10,356 bases of DNA from Rhizosphaericola sp047606825 (GCA_047606825.1 JASGDY010000008.1:1-10356); one strand, 5' to 3'; positions 1 through 7,161 are shown, counted from the first letter of the stretch. Numbers and translations: made by a program. Notes: a model not told the origin generated them from the sequence alone.

Positions 1-1
1 C

Positions 2-109
2 AAAAACAAAATGAGTGTTCTGAACGCCGTCCGAAACAAAATCATCCACCGCATCTGTGCTGCCGTCAACCGCGGTACTTTGTATAAAAATAGTTTGGTA
101 ATATCATAG
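2..109 (+). CDS. IS110-family transposase, C-terminal end only (partial)
   Basis: The reading frame is open from the left edge of the window and stops with TAG at 107-109. The visible residues include KMSVLNAVRNKIIHRICA followed by AVNRGTLYKNSLVIS. The pattern K-M-x-V-x-N-A-V-R-N-K-(I/L)-x-x-R followed by (V/I)-x-R-x-x-x-(Y/F) is what I recall from the extreme C-terminus of IS110-family (DEDD/transposase_20) enzymes. These enzymes recombine DNA guided by a bridge RNA encoded in the element's non-coding end. The catalytic domains lie outside the window. An ATG at position 11 is in frame but is probably an internal methionine. The stop is only three bases before the hairpin array at 113, so the element's right boundary must be close by. 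The family call rests on a tail of about 36 residues and could be wrong; the only alternative I see is a chance ORF. Confidence 0.6.
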   Translation, partial: KNKMSVLNAVRNKIIHRICAAVNRGTLYKNSLVIS

Positions 110-112
110 AAA

Positions 113-265
113 TCGGGATTTGTAATCCCGAACGCTTATCCGTGTATTTGCAATGCACTGCTATTTGCGGATTGAAAATCCGCCGATACGGCTTCAGGAT
201 TACAAATCCTGAAGAGCGGAGTAATAAAAATTATTGCTCTATATTGAATTTCATTATCCTATAAA
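113..265 (+). repeat. Four-hairpin palindromic repeat array, left copy
   Basis: Four short palindromes share the core ATT-NNN-AAT with a 3-base loop. H1 (113-131) has an 8-bp stem with GGGATT/AATCCC. H2 (142-158) is GTGTATT/AATGCAC with one T-G pair. H3 (167-183) is GCGGATT/AATCCGC. H4 (193-213) has a perfect 9-bp stem, TTCAGGATT/AATCCTGAA. A smaller palindrome, GCCG-ATA-CGGC (182-192), sits between H3 and H4. Hairpin centres are 28, 25 and 28 bases apart. A conserved AT-rich tail (214-265) follows H4. The whole unit recurs inverted at 10035-10188 with about nine substitutions. It resembles REP/BIME-type intergenic elements; what mobilises it is unknown. It lies in the 404-bp gap between the transposase fragment and metG. 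Confidence 0.85.
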
Positions 266-372
266 ATACAAATCAAGAATTGGAATATAGAAATGAAATA
301 CCGATAGACGACAGAATGGTTGTATCCATTAGCTCCGGAGGAGCGTACTTATGGTAGCATCGGTTACAATAT

Positions 373-441
373 CGTTGCTAAAGTTCCGTAGGAACGACCT
401 TATCAACAATATAAGGTCGTTCCTACGGAACTTTAGCAACG
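373..441. repeat. Perfect 31-bp inverted repeat with a 7-base loop
   Basis: Arms 373-403 and 411-441 are exact reverse complements, separated by the loop CAACAAT. Each arm begins with CGTTGCTAAAG, contains the GTTCC-GTA-GGAAC palindrome, and ends in ACCTTAT at the loop. An RNA read from either strand would fold into a very stable hairpin. On the minus strand it would form about 70-140 bases past the metG stop, so it may shield or end the metG transcript, but there is no T-tract next to it. Confidence 0.9.
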
Positions 442-466
442 AATCGGTTATTTCTACCATAAGTTC

Positions 467-487
467 GTCCGCCACGGCGGACTTTTT
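467..487 (+). terminator. Terminator-like hairpin with T-tract, plus strand
   Basis: The stem GTCCGCC (467-473) pairs with GGCGGAC (476-482) and is followed directly by TTTTT (483-487). This has the shape of an intrinsic terminator for plus-strand transcripts arriving from the transposase side, just before they would run antisense into metG (3' end at 514). The loop is only two bases, so the innermost pair would open. The same palindrome is also one module of the surrounding compound repeat, so it may be repeat sequence rather than a selected terminator. Confidence 0.4.
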
Positions 488-513
488 CAACGCTAATGCT
501 ATTTAGCCCCTGA

Positions 514-2643
514 CTACCTTACATCCGAACCATTCGGCACGACTCCGTCCGGATTGACGAAGAACAGTTTACCTTCCGTGTTTTCTGCCATGAGTATCAT
601 GCCGTTGCTCTCGATGCCGCGCATCTTGCGGGGTGCGAGGTTGGCGACCACGACAACCTGTTTGCCGATGATGTCAGTCGGCAGGAAGTGCAGCGCGATA
701 CCCGAGACAATCGTGCGCGTCTCGTCGCCCATGTCCACGGAAAGTTTCAGGAGCTTGTCGGCTTTTTCCACTTTCTCGGCAGCGCGGATGGTGCCCACAC
801 GCAAATCAATCTTGGCGAAGTCGTCAAACTGTATCTCTGTGGAAGTTGATTCGGCTGTTGGAGCAGTTTTTGGCTGCTCGGCGGTTTTTGCCTGTTCCTG
901 TTTTTCCTGTGCGCCTTTTTTCAGTTTTTCTATCTGGTGTTCTATTTCTTCGTTTTCTATTTTGCGGAAGAGCAATTCGGGTGCGCGGAGCGAATAGCCG
1001 ACGCTCAACAGTTTGATGCGTCCGGCGTTTTTCCATTCGAGGATTTTAGGGACGACTTTCATCATGTGGCACATTTTTTCGGCTGTGTTGGGCAGGAACG
1101 GATGTGCCAGTATCGCGAGGTTGGCGGTCAACTGCAAGCAAAGGTGCAGGCAGTTGTCGATGTGTTTTTGTTTGTCGGTATCGGTTGCCAATTCCTTGGC
1201 GACAATCCAGGGCTGCTTGTCCTGCATGTATTTGTTGCCTTTGCGCGCAAGGTCGATGACTTCAAAAAGAGCTTCGCGGAAACGGTATTGCTGGATGGAT
1301 TTTTCGACGTTTTGTTTTGCTTTTTCAATGTCGGAGATAAGCGTCTCGTCCACCGCGTCCAGGGCGAGCGCGTGCAGAGGTGGCACTTTGCCGCCGCAGA
1401 GCTTGTGCATCAGCACAAAAGTGCGGTTGACAAAATTGCCGAAAATGCTGACCAGTTCGCTGTTGTTGGCATCCTGGAAACCTTTCCATGTAAATTCGCT
1501 GTCCTTGGTTTCAGGCAATATCGTGGTCAGGTAATAGCGCAAAACATCTGCCATCTGCGGGCCGCCGTTTTCGGTGCGTATAAAGTCGTCGATATAGTCC
1601 TGCATTTCAAGTTTCCAGTTGCGGCTGGTGCTCATCTTGTCGCCTTCAAGGTTGACAAATTCGTTGGCGGGGACGTTGTCGGGCAGTATGTTGCCGTGGA
1701 GCTTGAGCATCACGGGAAATATCAGGCAGTGGAACACGATGTTGTCCTTTCCGATGAAATGGACGAGTTTGGTTCCATTGTCTTTCCAATAGGAATGCCA
1801 GTCGGCATTGTTGTCGAGGCTCCATTGCTTGGTCGCGCTGATATAGCCGATGGGTGCGTCAAACCAGACGTAGAGCACTTTGCCTTCCGCGTCTTTTACG
1901 GGAACTTTGATGCCCCAGTCGAGGTCGCGCGTCACGGCGCGGGGTTGCAGGCCGCCGTCGAGCCAGCTTTTGCATTGCCCGAGTACACTGGTCTTCCAGT
2001 CGTCTTTGTGGTCTTCCAGAATCCATTGGCGCAGCCAGTCTTCGTGGCGGTTGAGTGGGAGATACCAATGTTTGGTCTGTTTTTTAATGGGTGCTTTGCC
2101 GCTGATGGTGCTGACCGGATTGATCAACTGTTCCGCGCTGAGGGAGCTGCCGCATTTTTCGCACTGGTCGCCGTAAGCGTCGGGATTGCCACAGTTGGGG
2201 CAAGTGCCTTTGATATATCTGTCGGCGAGGAAAGTCTGCGCTTCCTCGTCGTAATATTGTTCGCTTTCCTTTTCCTCCAAGTCACCGTTGTCGTTCAATA
2301 CCTTGAAAAACTCCTGTGCCGTTTCGTGGTGGATGGGTTCGGAAGTGCGGTGGTAGATGTCGAAGGAAATCCCCAAATCCTCAAAATTTTGCTTGATGAT
2401 GGGGTGGTATTTGTCAATGATTGCACGTGGCGTGGTGTTTTCCTTTTTTGCCTGGATGGGAATCGCCGTTCCGTGTTCGTCGCTTCCGCAGACGAAAAGC
2501 ACTTCTTTTTTTGCCGCCCTGAGGTAACGGACGTAAATGTCTGCCGGGAGGTAAGCTCCGGCGAGGTGCCCGATATGTTTCAGTCCGTTGGCGTAAGGCA
2601 ACGCCGCCGTTATCAAATATCTTTTGGGTGTACTATTGTCCAT
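514..2643 (-). CDS. metG: Methionyl-tRNA synthetase with C-terminal tRNA-binding domain
   Basis: This 709-residue cytoplasmic enzyme charges tRNA-Met for both initiation and elongation. It is a class I synthetase. The HIGH signature is at residues 23-26 (KHIGH), within PYANGLKHIGHLAGAY. The zinc-knuckle cysteines C148/C151 and C161/C164 lie in the connective insert. The KMSKS loop reads KMSTS at residues 336-340, preceded by EFVNLEGD. An anticodon-binding helical region spans about 390-540. A Lys/Gln/Ala/Thr-rich linker (about 560-604) leads to an EMAPII/Trbp111-type tRNA-binding domain (about 607-700, with KIDLRVGTI and GIESNGMILMAE), which in this family usually promotes dimerisation and tRNA capture. 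The length is normal for the two-domain bacterial form. The start is fixed by the MDNSTPKRYLITAALPYANG beginning and a -7 box 19 bases upstream. It is divergent from the membrane transferase gene. No intrinsic terminator with a U-tract is visible on its strand. Confidence 0.98.
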   Translation of the reverse strand: MDNSTPKRYLITAALPYANGLKHIGHLAGAYLPADIYVRYLRAAKKEVLFVCGSDEHGTAIPIQAKKENTTPRAIIDKYHPIIKQNFEDLGISFDIYHRTSEPIHHETAQEFFKVLNDNGDLEEKESEQYYDEEAQTFLADRYIKGTCPNCGNPDAYGDQCEKCGSSLSAEQLINPVSTISGKAPIKKQTKHWYLPLNRHEDWLRQWILEDHKDDWKTSVLGQCKSWLDGGLQPRAVTRDLDWGIKVPVKDAEGKVLYVWFDAPIGYISATKQWSLDNNADWHSYWKDNGTKLVHFIGKDNIVFHCLIFPVMLKLHGNILPDNVPANEFVNLEGDKMSTSRNWKLEMQDYIDDFIRTENGGPQMADVLRYYLTTILPETKDSEFTWKGFQDANNSELVSIFGNFVNRTFVLMHKLCGGKVPPLHALALDAVDETLISDIEKAKQNVEKSIQQYRFREALFEVIDLARKGNKYMQDKQPWIVAKELATDTDKQKHIDNCLHLCLQLTANLAILAHPFLPNTAEKMCHMMKVVPKILEWKNAGRIKLLSVGYSLRAPELLFRKIENEEIEHQIEKLKKGAQEKQEQAKTAEQPKTAPTAESTSTEIQFDDFAKIDLRVGTIRAAEKVEKADKLLKLSVDMGDETRTIVSGIALHFLPTDIIGKQVVVVANLAPRKMRGIESNGMILMAENTEGKLFFVNPDGVVPNGSDVR

Positions 2644-2662
2644 GTGCGATTGTTGAGAGGAG

Positions 2663-2694
2663 CAAAGTTAGGCAAACAAAGGTTAAGTCGCAAT
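2663..2694 (-). promoter_or_regulatory. Bacteroidota-type promoter of metG
   Basis: Read on the minus strand, the -7 box is TAACTTTG (2670 down to 2663), an exact match to TAnnTTTG. Exactly 20 bases upstream is ATTG (2694-2691), three of four bases of the -33 consensus TTTG. The predicted transcript start lies about 13-15 bases before the metG ATG, giving a very short leader. Confidence 0.65.
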
Positions 2695-2902
2695 TGTAAA
2701 GAAAACATGAATTTTTACATTTTTTTATGATTGCCACAATAAATGGAAAAGTTTGCTGTTTTATAATCATTGTTATAATATGGATTGTATCATGTGCCGT
2801 CGGTCTTGCGAAGTCAAGCTTTTGGGTATTGAATACTGCGACGATATCCTGAAATAACCGCCATCCGACCACCACGTACCGTCCGATACCTAAAAATTGA
2901 TT

Positions 2903-4105
2903 ATGGAGCTAGATATTTTTACCCTCGATACCCTGGCTAGGTCTGGAGCCAATGTTTTAATCTATTTGGCTGCCTTCCTTATGTCGATGACAATCGTTCT
3001 GTTTTCCATACCGGGGATATTGTTGGTTGCATTACGGAAAAGGCTGGTAGACCGCCCCGACCAGCGGAAACGGCACAAAAGCCTGATACCGTCTTTCGGC
3101 GGTCTGGCCATCTTTAGCGCGGTTACGTTTATGACAGCACTTTTGGATGTTGAAAAATATTTCCCCCATTGGAATTTTGTCTTTGCCGGGGCGTTTCTGT
3201 TGTTTGTCACAGGACTGAGGGACGATGTTGTCGCCATTACGCCGAGGCAGAAATTTCATGCGCAGTTCATAGCCGCCCTGCTAGTGGCGTATTTTGCGGA
3301 CGTGCGTATCGGCAACCTGCATGGCTTTCTGGGTATCCATATCCTTCCGATGTGGCTGAGTGTGTTGCTGACTGTTTTCGGAATTGTTTTTATTACCAAT
3401 GCGTACAACCTCATAGATGGTGTTGACGGATTGTGCGGCAGCTTGTCCTTCGTGGAGTTGATGGCAGCAGGATGCTATTTTGCCTATATGGACGACAGTG
3501 GTTTTGCGATATGTGCTTTCTGTCTAGCGGGTGCGGTGCTGGGTTTCCTCCGGTACAATTTTTACCAGGCGAGGATATTTATGGGCGACACGGGGTCGTT
3601 GGTGGTCGGTTTCATGATTGCATTTTTATGTACCTGCATGGTCGAGGTGGAGGAGGTGCACCGCAACGGTTCGCCGCTGAGCTATCATGCAGGCAAGGGG
3701 CATCTGGCACTTGCGCTGTCGGTCGTCATCGTGCCGGTGTTTGATACGTTCAGGGTCTTTGCCACACGGATGCTGCACGGCGGCTCGCCTTTCCATCCTG
3801 ATCGTCGTCACATCCACCATTTACTTTTGGACGCAGGGCTCAATTCACGGCAAATCTGTTTTTCATTGGTAACCGTCAATGCGGTATTGGTTGGCGTGAC
3901 GGTTTTTCTTGTAAAAATGGATACCAATCCTACCGTAGTGATAATGCTGCTTTTTTTTATGGCTGTTGGGTTAATGCTGCTGGTCTTGCGACTGCGCAAC
4001 ATGGCGGTCATAAAGAGGCGGCGGATGCTCTTGCAACAAGAGAATGAACTGTGCCCAAGCATACAACTGGAACTCGAACAAAACAGGAAGACCGACAATG
4101 CTTAA
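2903..4105 (+). CDS. wecA: Undecaprenyl-phosphate sugar-1-phosphate transferase, WecA/MraY family
   Basis: This 400-residue multispanning inner-membrane protein moves a sugar-1-phosphate, probably GlcNAc-1-P, from a UDP-sugar to undecaprenyl phosphate. That is the first step of O-antigen, capsule or a related lipid-linked glycan. About ten hydrophobic segments are visible. Family motifs occur in order: DRPDQRKRH (50-58) with PSFGG (63-67), the Asp pair in GLRDD (104-108), NAYNLIDGVDGL (166-177), FMGDTGS (226-232), and HPDRRHIHH (298-306). The HIHH form is typical of the WecA/TagO/WbpL branch rather than MraY, which argues against the peptidoglycan enzyme. A charged, probably cytoplasmic tail follows about residue 366. 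ATG 2903 is preferred over the in-frame TTG at 2897. Only a weak promoter-like pair (TTTG 2752-2755, TATAATAT 2774-2781) lies upstream. No glycan-cluster genes adjoin it, so the sugar and pathway are inferred. Confidence 0.9.
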   Translation: MELDIFTLDTLARSGANVLIYLAAFLMSMTIVLFSIPGILLVALRKRLVDRPDQRKRHKSLIPSFGGLAIFSAVTFMTALLDVEKYFPHWNFVFAGAFLLFVTGLRDDVVAITPRQKFHAQFIAALLVAYFADVRIGNLHGFLGIHILPMWLSVLLTVFGIVFITNAYNLIDGVDGLCGSLSFVELMAAGCYFAYMDDSGFAICAFCLAGAVLGFLRYNFYQARIFMGDTGSLVVGFMIAFLCTCMVEVEEVHRNGSPLSYHAGKGHLALALSVVIVPVFDTFRVFATRMLHGGSPFHPDRRHIHHLLLDAGLNSRQICFSLVTVNAVLVGVTVFLVKMDTNPTVVIMLLFFMAVGLMLLVLRLRNMAVIKRRRMLLQQENELCPSIQLELEQNRKTDNA

Positions 4106-4196
4106 AGGTAAATGTAAAAGGGCAAAAACAAAAAGCCGTATCTGTTAATCCAACTGCAAGATATGTAGTCCAGTTGCCATATTTCTAGAAGAAACC

Positions 4197-4287
4197 TCAC
4201 CCCCGACCCCTCTCCTAAAAGAGAGGGGTGTAGCGAAACTTAACACTTCGTGCCTCCCCTCTCACTTGGGAGAGGGGTCGGGGGTGA
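4197..4287. repeat. C/G-rich MITE-like inverted repeat
   Basis: A 19-base arm at 4197-4215 (TCACCCCCGACCCCTCTCC) is an exact reverse complement of 4269-4287. Inside each arm lies a second palindrome: CCCCTCTC/GAGAGGGG at 4207-4214 with 4221-4228, and again at 4256-4263 with 4270-4277. The sequence can therefore fold as one large cruciform or as two small hairpins. Similar ACCCCTCTCC-type repeats are, to my recollection, dispersed in many bacterial genomes. It contains no ORF. Its position after the transferase gene means it could act as a 3' stabiliser for that transcript, but there is no U-tract. Confidence 0.85.
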
Positions 4288-4372
4288 AGTCCTAACAGGG
4301 CAGTTAAATATGCTTTTATATTAAGAGGCTGTTTGAGTCTTTCCGTCTTTTTTCATTTTCCTTTCATAACCG

Positions 4373-4403
4373 TTTTCCCAATATCATTTGAAGATTATCT
4401 TTG
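4373..4403 (+). promoter_or_regulatory. Bacteroidota-type promoter of glyS
   Basis: The -7 box TATCTTTG (4396-4403) exactly matches TAnnTTTG. TTTT (4373-4376), three of four bases of the -33 box, lies 19 bases upstream. The -7 box ends only 7 bases before ATG 4411, so the mRNA should have almost no 5' leader. This also rules out the longer reading frame that begins at 4333. Confidence 0.65.
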
Positions 4404-4410
4404 CGCTACT

Positions 4411-5856
4411 ATGAGTACGAAGCAGGACAACAGTTTCCAAACGATAATTTCCCATGCCAAAGAGTATGGTTTTGTCTTTCCCTCCAGCGAAATCTACGAC
4501 GGACTGAGTGCCGTGTATGATTACGGCCCTTACGGAAGTGAACTGAAAAAAAACATCCGCGACTATTGGTGGAAAAGCATGACCCAGCTCCACAGCGACA
4601 TCGTCGGAATCGATGCAGCCATATTCATGCATCCGACGACATGGAAAGCGAGCGGCCACGTGGACAATTTCAGCGACCCGATGATTGACAACAAGGACAG
4701 CAAAAAACGTTACCGCGTAGACCACCTCATCGAGGGTTTCGCCGAAAAGCTGGAAGCGACAGGCAAAAAAGCCGAGGCTGACGCACTCGTGGGCGAGATG
4801 AACCAGCTATTGGCGAAAGAGGATTTTGCGGCACTGAAATCCCTTATCGAAAACCATAAAATCAACTGCGAAGTCAGTGGTACGAGCAACTGGACCGACA
4901 TACGTCAGTTCAACCTGATGTTCAGCACCGAAATCGGCTCGGTCGCCGACGCGACCAACACGCTCTACCTGCGACCGGAAACGGCGCAAGGCATTTTCGT
5001 CAATTTCCTCAACGTGCAGAAATCGGCGCGTATGAAGGTGCCGTTTGGCATCGCGCAGACCGGCAAGGCTTTCCGCAACGAAATCGTGGCGCGGCAGTTC
5101 ATCTTCCGTATGCGCGAGTTTGAACAGATGGAAATGCAGTTCTTCGTACGTCCCGGCACGGAGCTCGACTGGTTTGAAAAATGGAAGGAAGAACGTCTCG
5201 CCTGGCACAGAAGCCTCGGCATCGCACCGGAAAAAGAACGTTTCCTGCCGCACGTCAAGCTGGCCCATTACGCCAATGCTGCCGTGGACATAGAGTTTGA
5301 ATTTCCGTTTGGGTTCAAGGAACTGGAAGGCATCCATTCCCGCACCGATTACGACCTGCACCGCCACCAGGAATTTAGCGGCAAGAAGATGAACTATTTC
5401 GACCCGGAAATCAACCAGAGTTATATCCCTTACGTCATCGAGACTTCCATCGGCCTTGACCGTATGTTCCTCGCCATCTTGAGCAACGCATACGAAGAAC
5501 AGGAAATCAAAAAAGACGACGGCTCTACGGACTCCCGCGTAGTCTTACATATTTCTCCCAAGATTGCTCCGGTCAAACTCGCGATATTCCCGTTGACCAA
5601 AAAAGACGGTCTTCCCGAAATAGCAAAGGAACTCGCCGATGACTGCAAAACGGCATTCCGTTGCTATTACGAGGAAAAAGACGCCATCGGCAAACGCTAC
5701 CGTCGTCAGGATGCCATCGGTACGCCTTTCTGCGTGACCATCGACCACCAGACCAAGGAGGACAATACCGTCACGGTACGCTACCGCGACTCCATGACGC
5801 AGGAAAGAATCCCCGTCTCGGAAGTGAAAAAGCTGGTGCTGGAGGCGGTGTTGTAG
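4411..5856 (+). CDS. glyS: Glycyl-tRNA synthetase, single-chain (alpha2) type
   Basis: This 481-residue cytoplasmic class II synthetase charges tRNA-Gly. It is the homodimeric type, not the separate alpha/beta subunits. The start MSTKQDNSFQTIISHAKEYG leads into FVFPSSEIYDGLSAVYDYGP, the family N-terminus. Motif 1 lies around residues 44-60. The family insertion with HPTTWKASGH is at 74-83. The ATP/glycine-site stretch YLRPETAQGIF is at 186-196. Motif 2 spans 221-241 (FRNE...RMREFEQME) and motif 3 is ETSIGLDRMF (344-353). The anticodon-binding domain occupies about 383-478 (KIAPVKLAIFPL, then GTPFCVTID). The frame is open back to 4333, but those extra codons overlap the promoter, so ATG 4411 is chosen. 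It converges on the C1 peptidase gene, with a hairpin between them. Confidence 0.97.
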   Translation: MSTKQDNSFQTIISHAKEYGFVFPSSEIYDGLSAVYDYGPYGSELKKNIRDYWWKSMTQLHSDIVGIDAAIFMHPTTWKASGHVDNFSDPMIDNKDSKKRYRVDHLIEGFAEKLEATGKKAEADALVGEMNQLLAKEDFAALKSLIENHKINCEVSGTSNWTDIRQFNLMFSTEIGSVADATNTLYLRPETAQGIFVNFLNVQKSARMKVPFGIAQTGKAFRNEIVARQFIFRMREFEQMEMQFFVRPGTELDWFEKWKEERLAWHRSLGIAPEKERFLPHVKLAHYANAAVDIEFEFPFGFKELEGIHSRTDYDLHRHQEFSGKKMNYFDPEINQSYIPYVIETSIGLDRMFLAILSNAYEEQEIKKDDGSTDSRVVLHISPKIAPVKLAIFPLTKKDGLPEIAKELADDCKTAFRCYYEEKDAIGKRYRRQDAIGTPFCVTIDHQTKEDNTVTVRYRDSMTQERIPVSEVKKLVLEAVL

Positions 5857-5861
5857 GGGAC

Positions 5862-5889
5862 ATACTTCGCGTAGGATAAAATGTACAAT
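5862..5889 (+). repeat. 28-bp direct repeat, copy A (downstream of glyS)
   Basis: The string ATACTTCGCGTAGGATAAAA and eight more bases match 7261-7289 with about four mismatches and a one-base gap. The two copies are in the same orientation and flank the C1 peptidase gene. Copy A starts six bases after the glyS stop codon and runs into the hairpin at 5888-5921. Confidence 0.5.
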
Positions 5890-5921
5890 CTATCGGTCGG
5901 TGAAGACACCGACCGATAGAT
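5888..5921. terminator. Perfect 15-bp hairpin between convergent genes
   Basis: Arms 5888-5902 and 5907-5921 (ATCTATCGGTCGGTG and its complement) pair perfectly around the loop AAGA. It lies 32 bases past the glyS stop and 53 bases past the C1 peptidase stop, where a shared bidirectional terminator would be expected. The downstream plus strand reads GATAAATAGATAAATG rather than a T-tract, so it is not a textbook intrinsic terminator. It may instead block exonucleases. Confidence 0.6.
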
Positions 5922-5973
5922 AAATAGATAAATGAATTGAAACAACTTTCAACTTCCGACTCTCCACTTTCAA

Positions 5974-7161
5974 CTAAACCCCAATCTTCTTACGGATATC
6001 CGCAGGAATACCTTTTTTGTTGACCAATATAGACATCGTTTTGTATTGGACATACGCCTTGGTCACCCGCAGGAAACCTTTGTATTCATTGGTCTCGCCC
6101 CAGGAATTTTTGATGATATAGTATTCGCGGCCGTTCTGGTCCTTGGACAGCCCGACGATGTGCATACCGTGGTCGTCGCTGGTCAGGCCGTTTTCCAGAG
6201 CTGCCTGGCGCAGTTCAGGCGTGATGGACAATTCATCTTTGGGACCGTCGAAGAGATTGTTTTTGTCTTGTTGCGTCATCCTTTTGGGATTGAGCGTCAA
6301 GGCGTTGGCCGGCACGTAAGCCACACCGTTGGGCCAGCTAAAATAAGGTTCTGATACGTCGGTTCCCCAGGCAACGGTGTAACCGTTTTTCAGGGCATTG
6401 TCGATGATGGCCGTAAAATCAGTCATCGGAATGTTCCAGTCCCACTGGAAAGCCCAGTTGTCCGAAGCCAACATCATCGCCTTTTGCCAATAAGGGGTAT
6501 TGGCCTGCGAGATAAATTCCACGTAATCGTCCGCATTGAGACCGACGACTTCGTTGGCAAAGGATTTGGGCGTGTAGGATTTACCGTTGTAGGTAAATGT
6601 TTCCGGAACTTTACCCAAATAAGCATCGAGCGTCGCGGCAAATGCGGCTTTCCAAGCCGGATTTTTTTCCGTTGACTTTACGGTGTTGTCCAACATGGAT
6701 TTGAGGTTGGACTGCATGTCACCAAAATTATTTCTTGTTGCGCCGTTGGCAAGACCAGAATAAACGGATTCGGGTATCGCGCCGTATTTGGCGTACATAT
6801 TGACAACGTCGTGTGGCTCGCCGCCGTCGCCATAAGCCATCTCGCCACCCATGCGCACATAGCTGTCCGCCTTGTCCACGTAGGAGCAGCGCGCGGTGAA
6901 TATCTTGGAAAGCGGAACAGGTTTCTTGCCCGCCTTAATCATTTCCGACTCTAGAAAAGAGTTGGTCGAATAGCTCCAGCACGTACCGGACGAGCCTTGG
7001 TCTTCTATCGGTGTCGTAGACAGGTTGATGACGTCCTGAAAATGGTAGCCATTGGAATCCAGCGTACTTTTGGCGGCATTGGCTTTCTTTACCAGATCAT
7101 CCTGTGCGTGGCCCTGCATGACAAACCAGCAAAGGGCCAGGGACAATAAAACTTTTTTCAT
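5974..7161 (-). CDS. Secreted C1B-family cysteine peptidase (aminopeptidase C / bleomycin hydrolase-like)
   Basis: This 395-residue papain-like peptidase probably acts in the periplasm or outside the cell. A signal peptide is evident at residues 1-19 (MKKVLLSLALCWFVMQGHA, cut before QDD). The active site is complete: oxyanion Gln55 and nucleophile Cys61 in QGSSGTCWSYS, His331 in DDHGMHIVG, and Asn352 in IIKNSWGE. The long segment between Cys and His and the extended tail (KKGIPADIRKKIGV) fit the C1B subfamily, in which the C-terminus often sits in the active-site cleft and makes the enzyme an aminopeptidase. No propeptide of cathepsin type is visible. The start is supported by the signal peptide and a -7 box 34 bases upstream. 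It is divergent from the DPP IV-like gene; together they suggest degradation of external peptides. Specificity cannot be read from the sequence. Confidence 0.93.
   Translation of the reverse strand: MKKVLLSLALCWFVMQGHAQDDLVKKANAAKSTLDSNGYHFQDVINLSTTPIEDQGSSGTCWSYSTNSFLESEMIKAGKKPVPLSKIFTARCSYVDKADSYVRMGGEMAYGDGGEPHDVVNMYAKYGAIPESVYSGLANGATRNNFGDMQSNLKSMLDNTVKSTEKNPAWKAAFAATLDAYLGKVPETFTYNGKSYTPKSFANEVVGLNADDYVEFISQANTPYWQKAMMLASDNWAFQWDWNIPMTDFTAIIDNALKNGYTVAWGTDVSEPYFSWPNGVAYVPANALTLNPKRMTQQDKNNLFDGPKDELSITPELRQAALENGLTSDDHGMHIVGLSKDQNGREYYIIKNSWGETNEYKGFLRVTKAYVQYKTMSILVNKKGIPADIRKKIGV

Larger units (their letters stand above)
331..487. repeat. Nested inverted repeat built from short palindromic modules
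   Basis: This compound structure lies downstream of metG. An outer 11-bp pair, ACTTATGGTAG (347-357) and CTACCATAAGT (454-464), encloses the perfect 31-bp inverted repeat at 373-441. Small palindromes sit in each arm: GCTCC-GGA-GGAGC (332-344), GTTCC-GTA-GGAAC (383-395), its mirror at 419-431, and GTCCGCC-AC-GGCGGAC (467-482). The order is module-module facing module-module. One 8-mer, ATCGGTTA, occurs on the same strand in both halves (359-366 and 443-450), so it is direct rather than inverted and breaks the symmetry. That suggests stepwise assembly or a local inversion. No ORF of note lies here. Confidence 0.75.
4106..4410. other. Intergenic region before glyS
   Basis: This 305-base gap holds the C/G-rich inverted repeat at 4197-4287 and the glyS promoter at 4373-4403. 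A weak 6-bp inverted pair CAACTG/CAGTTG lies at about 4151-4176. I see no RNA gene, and no T-box-like leader is possible because the promoter is only a few bases from the glyS ATG. Confidence 0.6.

Noticed and set aside
113..265. Regularly spaced palindromes suggested a CRISPR-like array.
   Set aside because: The units are not identical repeats separated by unique spacers; stems differ and the whole block is itself repeated elsewhere. No cas genes are present.
937..2730. A 597-codon open frame on the plus strand opposite metG.
   Set aside because: It lies almost entirely antisense to a clear methionyl-tRNA synthetase, has a low-complexity Phe/Val-rich composition and no domain; it is a codon-bias shadow.
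4106..4410. A T-box or other tRNA-sensing leader upstream of glyS (and likewise metG).
   Set aside because: The promoter boxes sit too close to the start codons to leave room for a leader, and T-boxes are characteristic of Firmicutes.
4333..4410. An N-terminal extension of GlyRS from the upstream ATG at 4333.
   Set aside because: The extra residues are hydrophobic and unlike the family N-terminus, and the promoter boxes lie inside them.
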